NCBI RefSeq assembly: GCF_012927245.1 | Contig: NZ_JABBGE010000007.1 | Span: 62,001 to 126,000 of the forward strand | Source of the DNA: Streptomyces sp. R302 | Lineage (GTDB): Bacteria; Actinomycetota; Actinomycetes; Streptomycetales; Streptomycetaceae | DNA: 64,000 nucleotides | Reading direction: 5' to 3' | Shown here: piece by piece, positions 42,966 to 50,679 of the stretch | Layout: every line of letters starts with the position of its first letter | Numbering within the stretch: position 1 is the first letter of the stretch | Program-made: the position numbers and the translations under genes | The notes under the pieces: generated by a model | The model's database searches: none | What the model was told of the DNA's origin: nothing | What the model saw: only the letters and a program-made list of their open reading frames with translations

Positions 42966-43604
42966 ATGACCGCCGACACGATGACCTCCAGGCTGTTGTC
43001 CGCATACGGCCGGACCTACGCACAGCAGGCGGGCATCACGCTGCGCGACAAGCCTTCCCCGCTGTACCGGCTCCTGGTCCTGACGGTGCTCTGCTCGATC
43101 CGGATCAGCGCCGACACGGCGGTCGCGGCCGCGAGGGAGCTCTCCCGGGCCGGGTTCCGGACGCCGCGGGCGATGGCCCGCTCCCGCTGGCAGGACCGGG
43201 TGGACGCCCTCGGCCGGGCCCACTACGTGCGGTACGACGAGAGCACCGCGACGGCCCTCGGCGACGGGGCGCGGCTGGTGCTCGAACGGTGGCGCGGCGA
43301 CCTCCGCCGTCTGCGGGACGAGGCCGACGGCGACGCGGACGCGCTCCGTGAGCTGCTCCAGGAGGTGCCGCGGATCGGCCCGGTCGGCGCCGACATCTTC
43401 TGCCGGGAGGCGCAGGCGGTCTGGCCGTGGCTGCGTCCGTACTTCGACGACCGGGCGTGCGAGGTGGCGCGGGACCTCGGCCTCCCGCACACACCTCGCG
43501 GGCTCGGGCGCCGCGTGCCTCCGGAGGACCACGCGCGGCTCGCCGCCGCGCTCGTCCGAGTCGGCCTCTCGAAGGACGCGGCGCGGGAGCTGCGAGCCGC
43601 GTGA
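42966..43604 (+). CDS. Endonuclease III-like HhH-GPD DNA glycosylase
   Basis: 212 residues from ATG 42966 (MTADTMTSRLLSAYGRTYAQ). 'YRLLVLTVLCSIRISADTAV' starts the HhH-GPD fold, 'LLQEVPRIGPVGADIF' is the helix-hairpin-helix and the catalytic-type Asp is in 'PYFDDRACEVARDLGLP'. The C-terminal four-cysteine iron-sulfur loop of endonuclease III is absent and the usual catalytic lysine position is not evident, so this belongs to the shorter actinobacterial subgroup. Divergent from the LigD-type operon, so a DNA-repair neighbourhood. Confidence 0.82.
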   Translation: MTADTMTSRLLSAYGRTYAQQAGITLRDKPSPLYRLLVLTVLCSIRISADTAVAAARELSRAGFRTPRAMARSRWQDRVDALGRAHYVRYDESTATALGDGARLVLERWRGDLRRLRDEADGDADALRELLQEVPRIGPVGADIFCREAQAVWPWLRPYFDDRACEVARDLGLPHTPRGLGRRVPPEDHARLAAALVRVGLSKDAARELRAA

Positions 43605-43653
43605 CGCGCGGAGTCCTGGCGCCGGCTCCCTACGCGGCGGGGGCCAGGCCTCC

Positions 43654-44106
43654 TCAGACCTCCGTGCGCTTCTTGAGGCGGCTGCCGCGCGGCAGGGTGA
43701 CGGACATGATGTCGCTGGGGCCGTCCAGTGTGATGCGGTGCCATCGCCCACGCGGGACGATGACGGCCGTTCCGGCCGCCAGCTTGATCTCCTCCTCTAC
43801 CTGCTCCTCTACCTGCTCCTCTGTCCGGCCCCCTGCCTCGCCCTCTGCCTCCCCCTCGGTCTGCTCCCCCGGCTGCTCCGGACGGAAGTGGAGACGGATT
43901 CCGCCCGTGAGGCAGGACACGAGTTCGTCCGCCTCGGTGTGGATCTCCCAGTGGTCGCCGTGGACGTCGGCGTCCGTCTCCACGTGGAAGGTCATCACCT
44001 GCCAGCCGTCCCGCTCGGAGTCGAACACGGGTTGCCCGGCGCTCACCTGGCCACTCCGGTCCAGGTGAATGAACGAGGAGAAGAGATCGATCGGTGCAGC
44101 GGTCAT
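43654..44106 (-). CDS. Cupin-domain protein with Glu-rich insert
   Basis: 150 residues. Cupin motif 1 is 'DHWEIHTEADELVSCLTGGI' (H-x-H...E pattern) and motif 2 'AVIVPRGRWHRITLDGP'. Between them is an acidic, repetitive insert (GEQTEGEAEGEAGG, EEQVEEQVEEE) encoded by tandem 12-bp units near 43792-43824; ordinary small cupins lack it. Metal-binding single-domain protein of unknown substrate, the type often annotated as a cupin or quercetinase-like protein. Confidence 0.85.
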   Translation of the reverse strand: MTAAPIDLFSSFIHLDRSGQVSAGQPVFDSERDGWQVMTFHVETDADVHGDHWEIHTEADELVSCLTGGIRLHFRPEQPGEQTEGEAEGEAGGRTEEQVEEQVEEEIKLAAGTAVIVPRGRWHRITLDGPSDIMSVTLPRGSRLKKRTEV

Positions 44107-44172
44107 GTCAGGACATCCATTCTTCGGAGTTCGTCGGGTGGGTTGCGGCGCGTGGAGACGGGCCCGACCGCG

Positions 44173-45303
44173 TCAGCCGCCGTACATCGCCACGCGGTAC
44201 AGAGCCGCGAGCGCGTCGTCGATGGGGTGGGGCTGCGGGCTGCCGGAGGAGTCGAGCCTGTTCCAGCGCTGCGTGTTCACCGCGACCGCCAGCTGCCGCT
44301 CGCCGTCGGCCCGGATCATGGCCAGTGCCCCGCCGCCCCAGACCGTGCCGCCGTTGCCCCAGAAGGTGTCCTGACCGGGCTCCTCCATCGGGTACAGGCC
44401 GAGGCCGTAGTCGATCGTCGTTCCCGCGTGGGAGACGACCGGGCCGGTGCGCTGCATCTGCGCCAGCGACGACGGGCTGACGATCTCGCCGGCCAGCAGC
44501 AGGCGGTAGAAGCGGTTGACGTCCGCGACGGTCGAGATCAGCGAACCTGCCAGCCCCGTCCACGACATGTCGTAGACGCTGTAGTCGCGCGGCGGGTCGA
44601 TCATGCCGAACCACGCCTCGTAGAGCCGCGAGTGCGGCCCGCCGACGTACGGTCCGGTGGGGAGTTCGGTGTCGCGGAGTCCGGCGCGCTCGATGACGTT
44701 CCGGGTGATGTACTGCTCGGCCGTCGTGCCGGTCACCCGCTCCAGGAGCCGGCCGAGGAGCAGGTAGTTGGTGTTGGAGTACGCCCCCGGAGTTCCGTCG
44801 GGCGCGCCGGGGCCTCCGACGGCGGGTGCGGCGACTCCCCTCTCGATCAGGTCGACGGGGTCGAAGCGCGTGAAGCGGAGGTCGTCCAGGCTCTGGGGGC
44901 TGGTGTCGGCGACGACGGGGAGCGCCTTGAGGGAGGGGTAGGCGTAGGGCAGGTACTCGGCGAGGCCGCTGGTGTGGTTGATCAGCATCCGGACCGTGAT
45001 CGCGTCGCCGCGTTCTCCGGGGACCAGCTCCGGAAGGTACCGGCCGATCGGTGTGTCGAGCCCGATCCGACCCGCTTCCGCCAGCTGCAGCACCGCGGCG
45101 GCGACGAAGGTCTTGGTGATGCTGCCGACGCGGTGCCGCATGCCGGCGGTGACGGGGCGGCCGGTGGCGACGTCCGCGACTCCGGCGGCGCCGCGCCAGA
45201 CCCGGTCACCGGCCCGTACCTCGGCGAAGAGGCCCGGTATCCCGGCGCGGTGGACGTTCTCGATGGCGGCGTCCAGCGCCGCTAAGTCCAGTGAGTTCCT
45301 CAC
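44173..45303 (-). CDS. Serine beta-lactamase/D-Ala-D-Ala carboxypeptidase family hydrolase
   Basis: 376 residues, no signal peptide. SxxK is 'HRVGSITKTFVAAAVLQLAE' (nucleophile Ser62), YxN is 'PGAYSNTNYLLLGRLLERVT', and the third box is 'WGNGGTVWGGGALAMIRADG', where the usual His/Lys-Thr-Gly is Asn-Gly-Gly. Family members include esterases and DD-peptidases as well as class C-like beta-lactamases; resistance cannot be claimed. Divergent from a TetR regulator across an obvious palindrome, so probably repressed by it. Confidence 0.9.
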   Translation of the reverse strand: MRNSLDLAALDAAIENVHRAGIPGLFAEVRAGDRVWRGAAGVADVATGRPVTAGMRHRVGSITKTFVAAAVLQLAEAGRIGLDTPIGRYLPELVPGERGDAITVRMLINHTSGLAEYLPYAYPSLKALPVVADTSPQSLDDLRFTRFDPVDLIERGVAAPAVGGPGAPDGTPGAYSNTNYLLLGRLLERVTGTTAEQYITRNVIERAGLRDTELPTGPYVGGPHSRLYEAWFGMIDPPRDYSVYDMSWTGLAGSLISTVADVNRFYRLLLAGEIVSPSSLAQMQRTGPVVSHAGTTIDYGLGLYPMEEPGQDTFWGNGGTVWGGGALAMIRADGERQLAVAVNTQRWNRLDSSGSPQPHPIDDALAALYRVAMYGG

Positions 45304-45350
45304 GACATGTGTCCTTTCGGATCGCTCGGGGCGTCACGCCCACGTCCTCA

Positions 45351-45385
45351 TTATGCACGCGGTGCGTGCAACACCAAGTGCATAA
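45351..45385. promoter_or_regulatory. Nested palindromic operator between hydrolase and TetR gene
   Basis: TTATGCAC (45351-45358) and GTGCATAA (45378-45385) form an 8-bp inverted repeat with 19-bp spacing. Inside it, TGCACGC-GGT-GCGTGCA (45354-45370) is a 17-bp dyad. The location in the 111-bp divergent intergenic region and the typical size suggest the binding site of the adjacent TetR regulator. Confidence 0.65.
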
Positions 45386-45414
45386 GTTAGACTTCGTCCG
45401 ACGAGAGGGGCGAA

Positions 45415-46107
45415 ATGGCAGCTCGAAGGCGCTGGACGACCGAGGAAATCCTGGATGCGGCAGCGGAGTTGCTGCGCACGAGCGACGCGGAGTCGTTCAG
45501 CGTGCGCAAGCTCGCCGCGGCCCTGGGGACCGATTCCTCCAGCCTGTACCGGCACTTCCGCAGCAAGACCGAACTGCTGCGTGCGGTCGCCGACCGGATC
45601 CTCCTGGCGTCCATGGACGGCTACCGCGCCGAGGGCGACTGGAAGCAGCGCATCACGGCCCTGGCCCTGCGCGTGCGAGAGGCGTTCGGCCAACAGCCCC
45701 AACTCGCCGCGGTGTGGGGACGGTACGCGTCGGGCGGCGCCGGGTCCCGGCTGGTCATGGAAGAGGTGCTGCAGGCCCTGCGCGCGGCCGGGCTGCCCGA
45801 CGAGGAGATCCCGGCGCGCTACCACCGCCTCGCGGTCCTCATCGCCGCGCTGATCGCCTCCGAGGCCGGAGTCGGCAGCATCACCTCGGAGGAGTACGAA
45901 CAGGGCATGGAGCTGTTCCGCGTCGCGGTGCTCGGCGCCGACCCCGAACGCTTCCCCGCCCTGGCGCACTTCGCGCGTGACGTCCGCCCCCTCGGGGAGG
46001 ATCGCCGCGCCGCGTTCGAGGAGATCCTCGCCGCCCAACTCGCCCACATCGAGGCCGCGATCGACGCGAGTCGGCCGACCGACGCGAGTCGTCCGACCGA
46101 CGCGTGA
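45415..46107 (+). CDS. TetR/AcrR-family transcriptional regulator
   Basis: 230 residues from ATG 45415. N-terminal HTH: 'TTEEILDAAAELLRTSDAES', FSVRKLAAALGTDSSSLYRH and FRSKTELLRAVADRILLAS. The C-terminal ligand domain is helical, of the tetracycline-repressor C-terminal type. The tail carries a perfect 18-bp duplication with one mismatch (46063-46098) encoding DASRPT units. Divergent from the serine hydrolase gene, with the palindrome between them, so likely controls that gene and itself. Confidence 0.9.
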   Translation: MAARRRWTTEEILDAAAELLRTSDAESFSVRKLAAALGTDSSSLYRHFRSKTELLRAVADRILLASMDGYRAEGDWKQRITALALRVREAFGQQPQLAAVWGRYASGGAGSRLVMEEVLQALRAAGLPDEEIPARYHRLAVLIAALIASEAGVGSITSEEYEQGMELFRVAVLGADPERFPALAHFARDVRPLGEDRRAAFEEILAAQLAHIEAAIDASRPTDASRPTDA

Positions 46108-46129
46108 GCCCGCGCGCGACCGGACGCGC

Positions 46130-46609
46130 TCAGGCGTGGTCCGTCCGGGTCGGCCCTTCGCGTCGGCAGGTCCCGGGCGGGGTGCCCTGCGCGCGTCTGA
46201 ACGTGTGGGCGAAGGCGGACTCGAACGCGTAGCCCACTGGGGCGGCGACCCATCTCAGGACGCGTCCGATGTCCGTAGCGGCCGCGCCGCCGTGGTCGTC
46301 CCCCGCCACCAGGTCACGTACGCCAGAGTGGCTGGCTCCCCCAGCCACGCGAAGCGCTGGGCGAAGGGCTGGGCTGAGCGCTGGGCGAAGGGCGCCCTGG
46401 AGAGCCGGACCTCCGCGGCGGGCGGCGGTGACCGCCGGGTCGTCCAGTGCGGCGGCGAGCAGGCTTCTGCGTGCGGGCGGCTCGACGGTGGCGGTGCGGG
46501 GAGGGTGGGCGGATCGTGTCCAGAGCGACCCCGATCGAGCCGCCTCTCGACGCCGGGGCGAGCGCGGCGCGCATGGTCGCCCGCGGCGTTGTGGCGGACC
46601 TGAGGGCAC
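46130..46609 (-). pseudogene. AraC-family regulator remnant
   Basis: The C-terminal helix-turn-helix is readable only across frames. 'LGEPATLAYVTWWRGTTTAA' with RPLRTSDAS is in one frame, then 'YAFESAFAHTFRRAQGTPPG' in another, stop at 46130. An upstream piece (LLAAALDDPAVTAARRG) matches the linker before the HTH in cupin-AraC proteins. The N-terminal cupin of ~180 residues is absent. Its truncated 5' side faces a truncated oxidoreductase on the opposite strand. Confidence 0.75.
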
Positions 46610-46762
46610 TGGTGGATCTCGTCGACGCGGGCACGGTCAGGGTGGACATCAGCTCGACATCACCTCGACATCAGCTGACCGCGACGACTGGCGGACCTCG
46701 CCGATGTCCACCGGACCGGGGAAATCGACCGGACCCGGGGCAAGGTGCTCATCGCCCCGTGA
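46542..46762 (+). pseudogene. C-terminal scrap of a quinone oxidoreductase-like enzyme
   Basis: Reads PLDAGASAARMVARGVVADL, RALVDLVDAGTVRVDIS and, after a frameshift, LADLADVHRTGEIDRTRGKV followed by LIAP and stop at 46760-46762. This is the typical end of NADP-dependent zinc-type quinone oxidoreductases. Everything upstream, including the catalytic and coenzyme domains, is gone. Confidence 0.78.
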
Positions 46763-46783
46763 GTCCAGGTGGCCGGCACCACC

Positions 46784-46843
46784 ACCGGCACCGGCACCGG
46801 CACCGGCATTCGGCATTCGGCATCCGGCATCCGGCCTCCGCGT
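46784..46843 (+). repeat. Short tandem repeats upstream of the acyltransferase gene
   Basis: Several CCGGCA-type hexamers (46788-46815) are followed by paired octamers (GGCATTCG twice, GGCATCCG twice). The following ORF is open through this repeat, but the translation (Thr-Gly runs) is not protein-like. Confidence 0.75.
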
Positions 46844-46996
46844 CAGCCTCGGGTCCGGGTGCCGTGTCCCTTCTCCAGGGTGGTTCGTTCGCACAGCGGG
46901 TTGCACGTCGGCCGGATGCGAGGTGGGTTGGTGCAGGTCCGGATGGTGTCGGAGAGCTTGGGCGAGTCCAGTGCCGGGCGGGCGCGGCCGGGGAGG

Positions 46997-48187
46997 ATGA
47001 ACGCGCTGGACCGGGCGTTCGCGTTCCTGTCCGACCGCAGTGCCGCGCCGTTCATGGTGGGCCATGTCCTGGACTTTCCTGCCGAATCGTTCACGCTCGA
47101 CGCCCTGCGCGCCCGCGTGGCCGAGCGGGTGCCTGCCCTGGAGACCCTGAATGTCGCTGCGGTGCCGGGGGCACGGTCGTGGACGCGGACCGCGCCGCCC
47201 CGGGCCGGGCTGCATGTCGGCGCGGAGCGGGTGGACGGCCGGCTCGCCGAGGCGACCGACGCGGCTCTGCTCCGGCCGCTGCCCTCCCCTCCGGCGCCCC
47301 GCTGGGACCTGCGGCTGCTGACGTCCCGTACCGAGCAGGTCCAGCGGGTGTGCTTCCGTATCGAACACGCGGTCACGGACGGCGTCGGCGCCGCCCATCT
47401 GCTGGCCGCGCTACTGGCCGACGAGCCGTGCGTGGGGCCGTACCCCTACCGCCCGCCCGTCCGGCGACGGCGCGGCTCCTCCCTCGCGTGGTCGACCAAG
47501 TGGCCGCTGGGGAAGCTCCCCGTCCAGGAGACGGTTCCCGCCGGGTCCGACGCCACGCGGAGCGGGCGGGTGGCCCTGGCGTACGCGGATGTGCCGGAGG
47601 CGGAACTGCGGGCGGTGGCGTCGCGGTGGGGGGTGGCCGTCAACGACGTGTACCTCGCGGCGGTCGCCGGCGCACTCGCGGCCCTCCAGCGGAGGCTGAC
47701 GGGCCGGGCCGGGGACCTGACGGTGGTGATGCCGATGTCGGTCCGCCCGCGGGGCGCCGCGCTCGCGCCGGGGAACGCGGCGCTGCCGGCGATCGTACGG
47801 CTGCCGTGCACGGTGGCGGATCCGGGGCGGCGCCTGGAGGACCTGGCAGGACAGACCCTCGCGCACAAGGAGTCCGGTCTGCGGGAGAGCGGCTGGAGGA
47901 CCCTTCTGCGCGTTCCGCCCCGCCTGCTCTGCCGCACGACGGAACGTGCCGGCTTCCGGCTGGCCACCAGCCACATCAACCTCAACGACACCTACCGCGT
48001 CCTCGACGCGCCCCTGCTCGGCGGCGGCGTCTTCGCCCTGAACAGTCCCGGCATGCTCGGCTACTTCTCCCTCCTCCGCACGACGGAGACCGCCCGCGTC
48101 ACGGTCGTTCACGACCGGTCGCTCGCGTCGGCCGCCGATCTGCCGAGGCTCTGGGTGCAGGCCCTCACCGAGCTCGCCCTGCCCTGA
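46997..48187 (+). CDS. WS/DGAT-like acyltransferase
   Basis: 396 residues from ATG 46997 (MNALDRAFAFLSDRSAAPFM). The frame is open to 46769, but the extra 76 residues are low-complexity; ATG 46943 is a possible alternative since GGGAGG is very close to 46997. Catalytic HxxxDG is 'FRIEHAVTDGVGAAHLLAAL', and 'GVAVNDVYLAAVAGALAALQ' plus 'DLTVVMPMSVRPRGAALAPG' are wax-ester synthase/DGAT landmarks. Predicted to esterify fatty acyl-CoA with an alcohol or diacylglycerol. Shorter than the usual ~450 residues. Confidence 0.83.
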   Translation: MNALDRAFAFLSDRSAAPFMVGHVLDFPAESFTLDALRARVAERVPALETLNVAAVPGARSWTRTAPPRAGLHVGAERVDGRLAEATDAALLRPLPSPPAPRWDLRLLTSRTEQVQRVCFRIEHAVTDGVGAAHLLAALLADEPCVGPYPYRPPVRRRRGSSLAWSTKWPLGKLPVQETVPAGSDATRSGRVALAYADVPEAELRAVASRWGVAVNDVYLAAVAGALAALQRRLTGRAGDLTVVMPMSVRPRGAALAPGNAALPAIVRLPCTVADPGRRLEDLAGQTLAHKESGLRESGWRTLLRVPPRLLCRTTERAGFRLATSHINLNDTYRVLDAPLLGGGVFALNSPGMLGYFSLLRTTETARVTVVHDRSLASAADLPRLWVQALTELALP

Positions 48188-48202
48188 TCCACCCGGTCCC
48201 CG

Positions 48203-48715
48203 CTACTGCACGTGGCGGTACCAGCGTCGGTGCACCACGGGTTCCACGCACAGGACGGCCGCGCCCGCGATCGTACCGACGAGGAGGGCCGGGGCTCCGC
48301 CCCCGTTGAGGACCGCGCCGAGGCAGGCGGCGGCGACGGCGAGCGGACGCAGCAGGGTCAGCGGGCCGAGGCCGATGACCACCGCGAGAGTGCTGGCCCG
48401 GAACGGCAGAGCGAGGTACGCCGCGAGCGAGACCGTCACGACGGCGGTGTAGAGGGCGAGCGGAAGCAGGTACCCGAGGCCTCCGGCGGCCAGGGTGTCG
48501 AAGGTCTCGGCCCGGTCGGACGCGGTCAGCAGGACGAGGACGGCGGTCAGCGTGGGGGCGAGCAGCAGAACGGCTCCGACGGCCAGCCCGCGCAGGGCCG
48601 CCCGCGCCGCGGCCCGGCGCTTGCGGATCCGCGCGTCGCGCCCGGCGTAGGCGCGGAATCCGCTGAACGACGCGTCGATCAGACCGAGCAGCGCCAACAG
48701 TACGGCGGTCGTCAT
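48203..48715 (-). CDS. Integral membrane protein, unknown family
   Basis: 170 residues from ATG 48715 (MTTAVLLALLGLIDASFSGF). Four to five hydrophobic helices separated by short basic loops (GRDARIRKRRAAARAALRG). The N-terminal 'LLGLIDASFSGFRAYAGRDA' is distinctive. Translationally coupled (ATGA) to the upstream methyltransferase, so they probably act together, perhaps on a membrane lipid. Function not known. Confidence 0.78.
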   Translation of the reverse strand: MTTAVLLALLGLIDASFSGFRAYAGRDARIRKRRAAARAALRGLAVGAVLLLAPTLTAVLVLLTASDRAETFDTLAAGGLGYLLPLALYTAVVTVSLAAYLALPFRASTLAVVIGLGPLTLLRPLAVAAACLGAVLNGGGAPALLVGTIAGAAVLCVEPVVHRRWYRHVQ

Positions 48716-49647
48716 CGGGCGGCCTCGGCCAGGTGCTCCGGGCCGAGCAGGCGGCGCGCGGCCCGTCCCAGCGCCAGGCGGAGCGGCGCCTCCAGGTGGG
48801 GGCGTACTCCGATGACCGGCCGCAAGGTGGTGCAGAACGGGTTCGCCGAGCCGCGCGGCTCGTACAGCAGCGGCCGGATACCGGGTGCGGAGGCGGCCCG
48901 GAGCAGTGTCTCGTCGCTGTGTGCGCGCCGCGCGGAGACGACGCCGTCGTGGCGGCCGAGGGGGTGGCGCATGCGGGCGCGGTGGAAGACCCACGCGCCG
49001 ATCGGGGCCACGCGGGTCGCGGCGATGTCGAAGTGGCAGAAGGCCTGCGCCGGTGTGGCGGCCTGGGCCCGGAAGAAGTCGGCCAGGTCCGGTCCACGGA
49101 AGTGGTGCAGCACGCCGGTGGAGACGTAGACGGTCGCCGCCTCCGGCAGGTCGAAGGCGTTTCCGTGGACGAAGCGGCAGTCGAGCCCCTCCGCGCGGGC
49201 CAGCCGGTCCGCTTCGCCGATCAGCGCGGCGTCGAGGTCGACCCCGACCAGCTCGACGTCCGCGCCGAGGGCGTTGGTCGCCGCCAGCCAGCGCACCAGG
49301 TAGCCGAGGCCGCAGCCGACGTCGACCAGGCGGTACGGGCCGGACCGCGCGCCCGTCGACCGGATCGCGGTGAGGAGCGGGCCGAGCACGTGGACCAGGC
49401 GTTCGCCGATCCGCAGCTCCTCGCTCAAGCGCTGGAGCTCCGTGTGCACGCTGACGAGCAGACGGTCCACGGCGTGCGGGTCGAGTACGCCGTCCCGGTC
49501 CGTGGGCAGCTCGGCGACGATCCGGGCCCCGCGCTCGTCCCCGCTCTCACGGAGCAGCCGGATCACCGCGGCGCGGCGGACCGGGAGCCGGCGTCCGCTC
49601 TCCGGCTCCACCGCCGTGATCAGGTCGGATATCTCAAACTGGTGCAC
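48712..49647 (-). CDS. Class I SAM-dependent methyltransferase
   Basis: About 311 residues. Start taken as GTG 49647 (MHQFEISDLITAVEPESGRR); the frame is open to 49857 without conserved content. Motif I 'GPYRLVDVGCGLGYLVRWLA', the acidic 'VELVGVDLDAALIGEADRLA' and 'ATVYVSTGVLHHFRGPDLAD' are intact. The C-terminal 'RPLLYEPRGSANPFCTTLRP' with VIGVRPHLEAPLR matches a class of actinobacterial methyltransferases of unknown acceptor. Its stop overlaps the ATG of the membrane protein. Confidence 0.85.
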   Translation of the reverse strand: MHQFEISDLITAVEPESGRRLPVRRAAVIRLLRESGDERGARIVAELPTDRDGVLDPHAVDRLLVSVHTELQRLSEELRIGERLVHVLGPLLTAIRSTGARSGPYRLVDVGCGLGYLVRWLAATNALGADVELVGVDLDAALIGEADRLARAEGLDCRFVHGNAFDLPEAATVYVSTGVLHHFRGPDLADFFRAQAATPAQAFCHFDIAATRVAPIGAWVFHRARMRHPLGRHDGVVSARRAHSDETLLRAASAPGIRPLLYEPRGSANPFCTTLRPVIGVRPHLEAPLRLALGRAARRLLGPEHLAEAAR

Positions 49648-49706
49648 GAGGCAGAACCCTACGGCTTCCCCGGACCCTGCCTGCCTTCGATCGCCAGGGC
49701 GGACGA

Positions 49707-50420
49707 TCACTCCTTCTTGGTGGTCAGCGTGCGGTCCAGGAGCGGGAGCAGGCGGTCCCAGTGGCGCTTCAGGCCGGAGGCGCTGAAGGCGTCCGTGTCG
49801 GACATGGTGAAGCCGTGGGTGGTGCCGGGGTAGATCTCGGAGGTGCGTAGGCGACACCCGCGGCGTCCAGAGCCTGATCGAGCTCCTTGAGCGCCTCGGG
49901 TGTCATGTCGCCTTCGGCGTGACCGAGGTGGACCTGAGCGGTGAGCCGGGAGAAGAGGTCCGGGCCGTCGACGCCCACGGGGCCGTGGAACGCGGCGACG
50001 GCGGCCACCCGGTCGGCGTGGGCCGCGGCGGTGCGCATCGCGTAGAGGCCGCCGCCTGCATTAGCCGGTCACCGCGACCGGCCCGGCGCCCACCTCGGGC
50101 TGGGCGGTGAGGAACCTGAGGTAGGCGTCCGTGTCGCTCAGGACACGTTCCGCGGTGTGCGCCTCGATCAAGGGCATCACTTGGGCGAAGACGGCGGATC
50201 GGGCCTCTTCTACCGGCACGGCCCGGCGCCCGATGTGCTCGTGCAGCCCGACCACGGGCGCCGGGCCGTGCCCGTAGAAGAGGTGGGGGACGAGTACGTC
50301 GTACCCGCGCTCCGGCAGTTCGCGGGCCATGCCCCGCAGCACGGGCCGGATGCCGAAGCCGTCCGCGTACCTCAGCACTCCCGGGTACCGCCCGCCGGGG
50401 CCGCGGCCGCGCAGGCTCCT
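49707..50420 (-). pseudogene. Dienelactone hydrolase-family protein, stop in nucleophile motif
   Basis: The readable order is 'YADGFGIRPVLRGMARELPE', RGYDVLVPHLFYGHGP, then 'RFLTAQPEVGAGPVAVTG' and a TAA stop. Immediately after, in another frame, comes 'YAMRTAAAHADRVAAVAAFH', and finally 'SEIYPGTTHGFTMSDTDAFS' in a third frame, stop at 49707. The lost part is the nucleophile motif GYCMGG: TAC became TAA and about 2 bp were deleted. The His of 'PGTTHGF' remains. Three lesions in all. Confidence 0.85.
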
Positions 50421-50585
50421 CGACCGGACAGCGGGCCCGCCCGCCCAAGCCCGTACGGCGCTCAGGAGAGCACCGGGTCACCGATCCGTGTGTGGCGCGA
50501 TGCCGTCCCGGTAGTCATCCCCGCAACTCAGCCCACGGTCAAGGCCGTGCGGCGGCACCGTGGCGGCGCGGAGAAGGGGGAACCC

Positions 50586-50605
50586 GTGATGTGACCCACA
50601 TCACA
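50586..50605. promoter_or_regulatory. CRP/FNR-type palindrome upstream of FAD oxidoreductase
   Basis: GTGATGTG-ACC-CACATCAC is a perfect 19-bp palindrome and includes TGTGA-N6-TCACA, the CRP consensus half-sites. It ends 75 bp before the oxidoreductase start, in the correct intergenic place for a regulator. A TGTCAG hexamer at 50615, possibly a -35 element for an ECF-type sigma factor, follows closely. Confidence 0.65.
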
Positions 50606-50679
50606 TCACACTTCTGTCAGGAATCGGAGGGCTGCCCCGCTCAAGCCACCGAGAGCAGGCACAACGACAGGAGTCGAAC

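Noticed and set aside
44173..45303. Calling the serine hydrolase a beta-lactamase resistance gene
   Set aside because: SxxK and YxN are shared with esterases and DD-peptidases, there is no signal peptide, and the third box is atypical.
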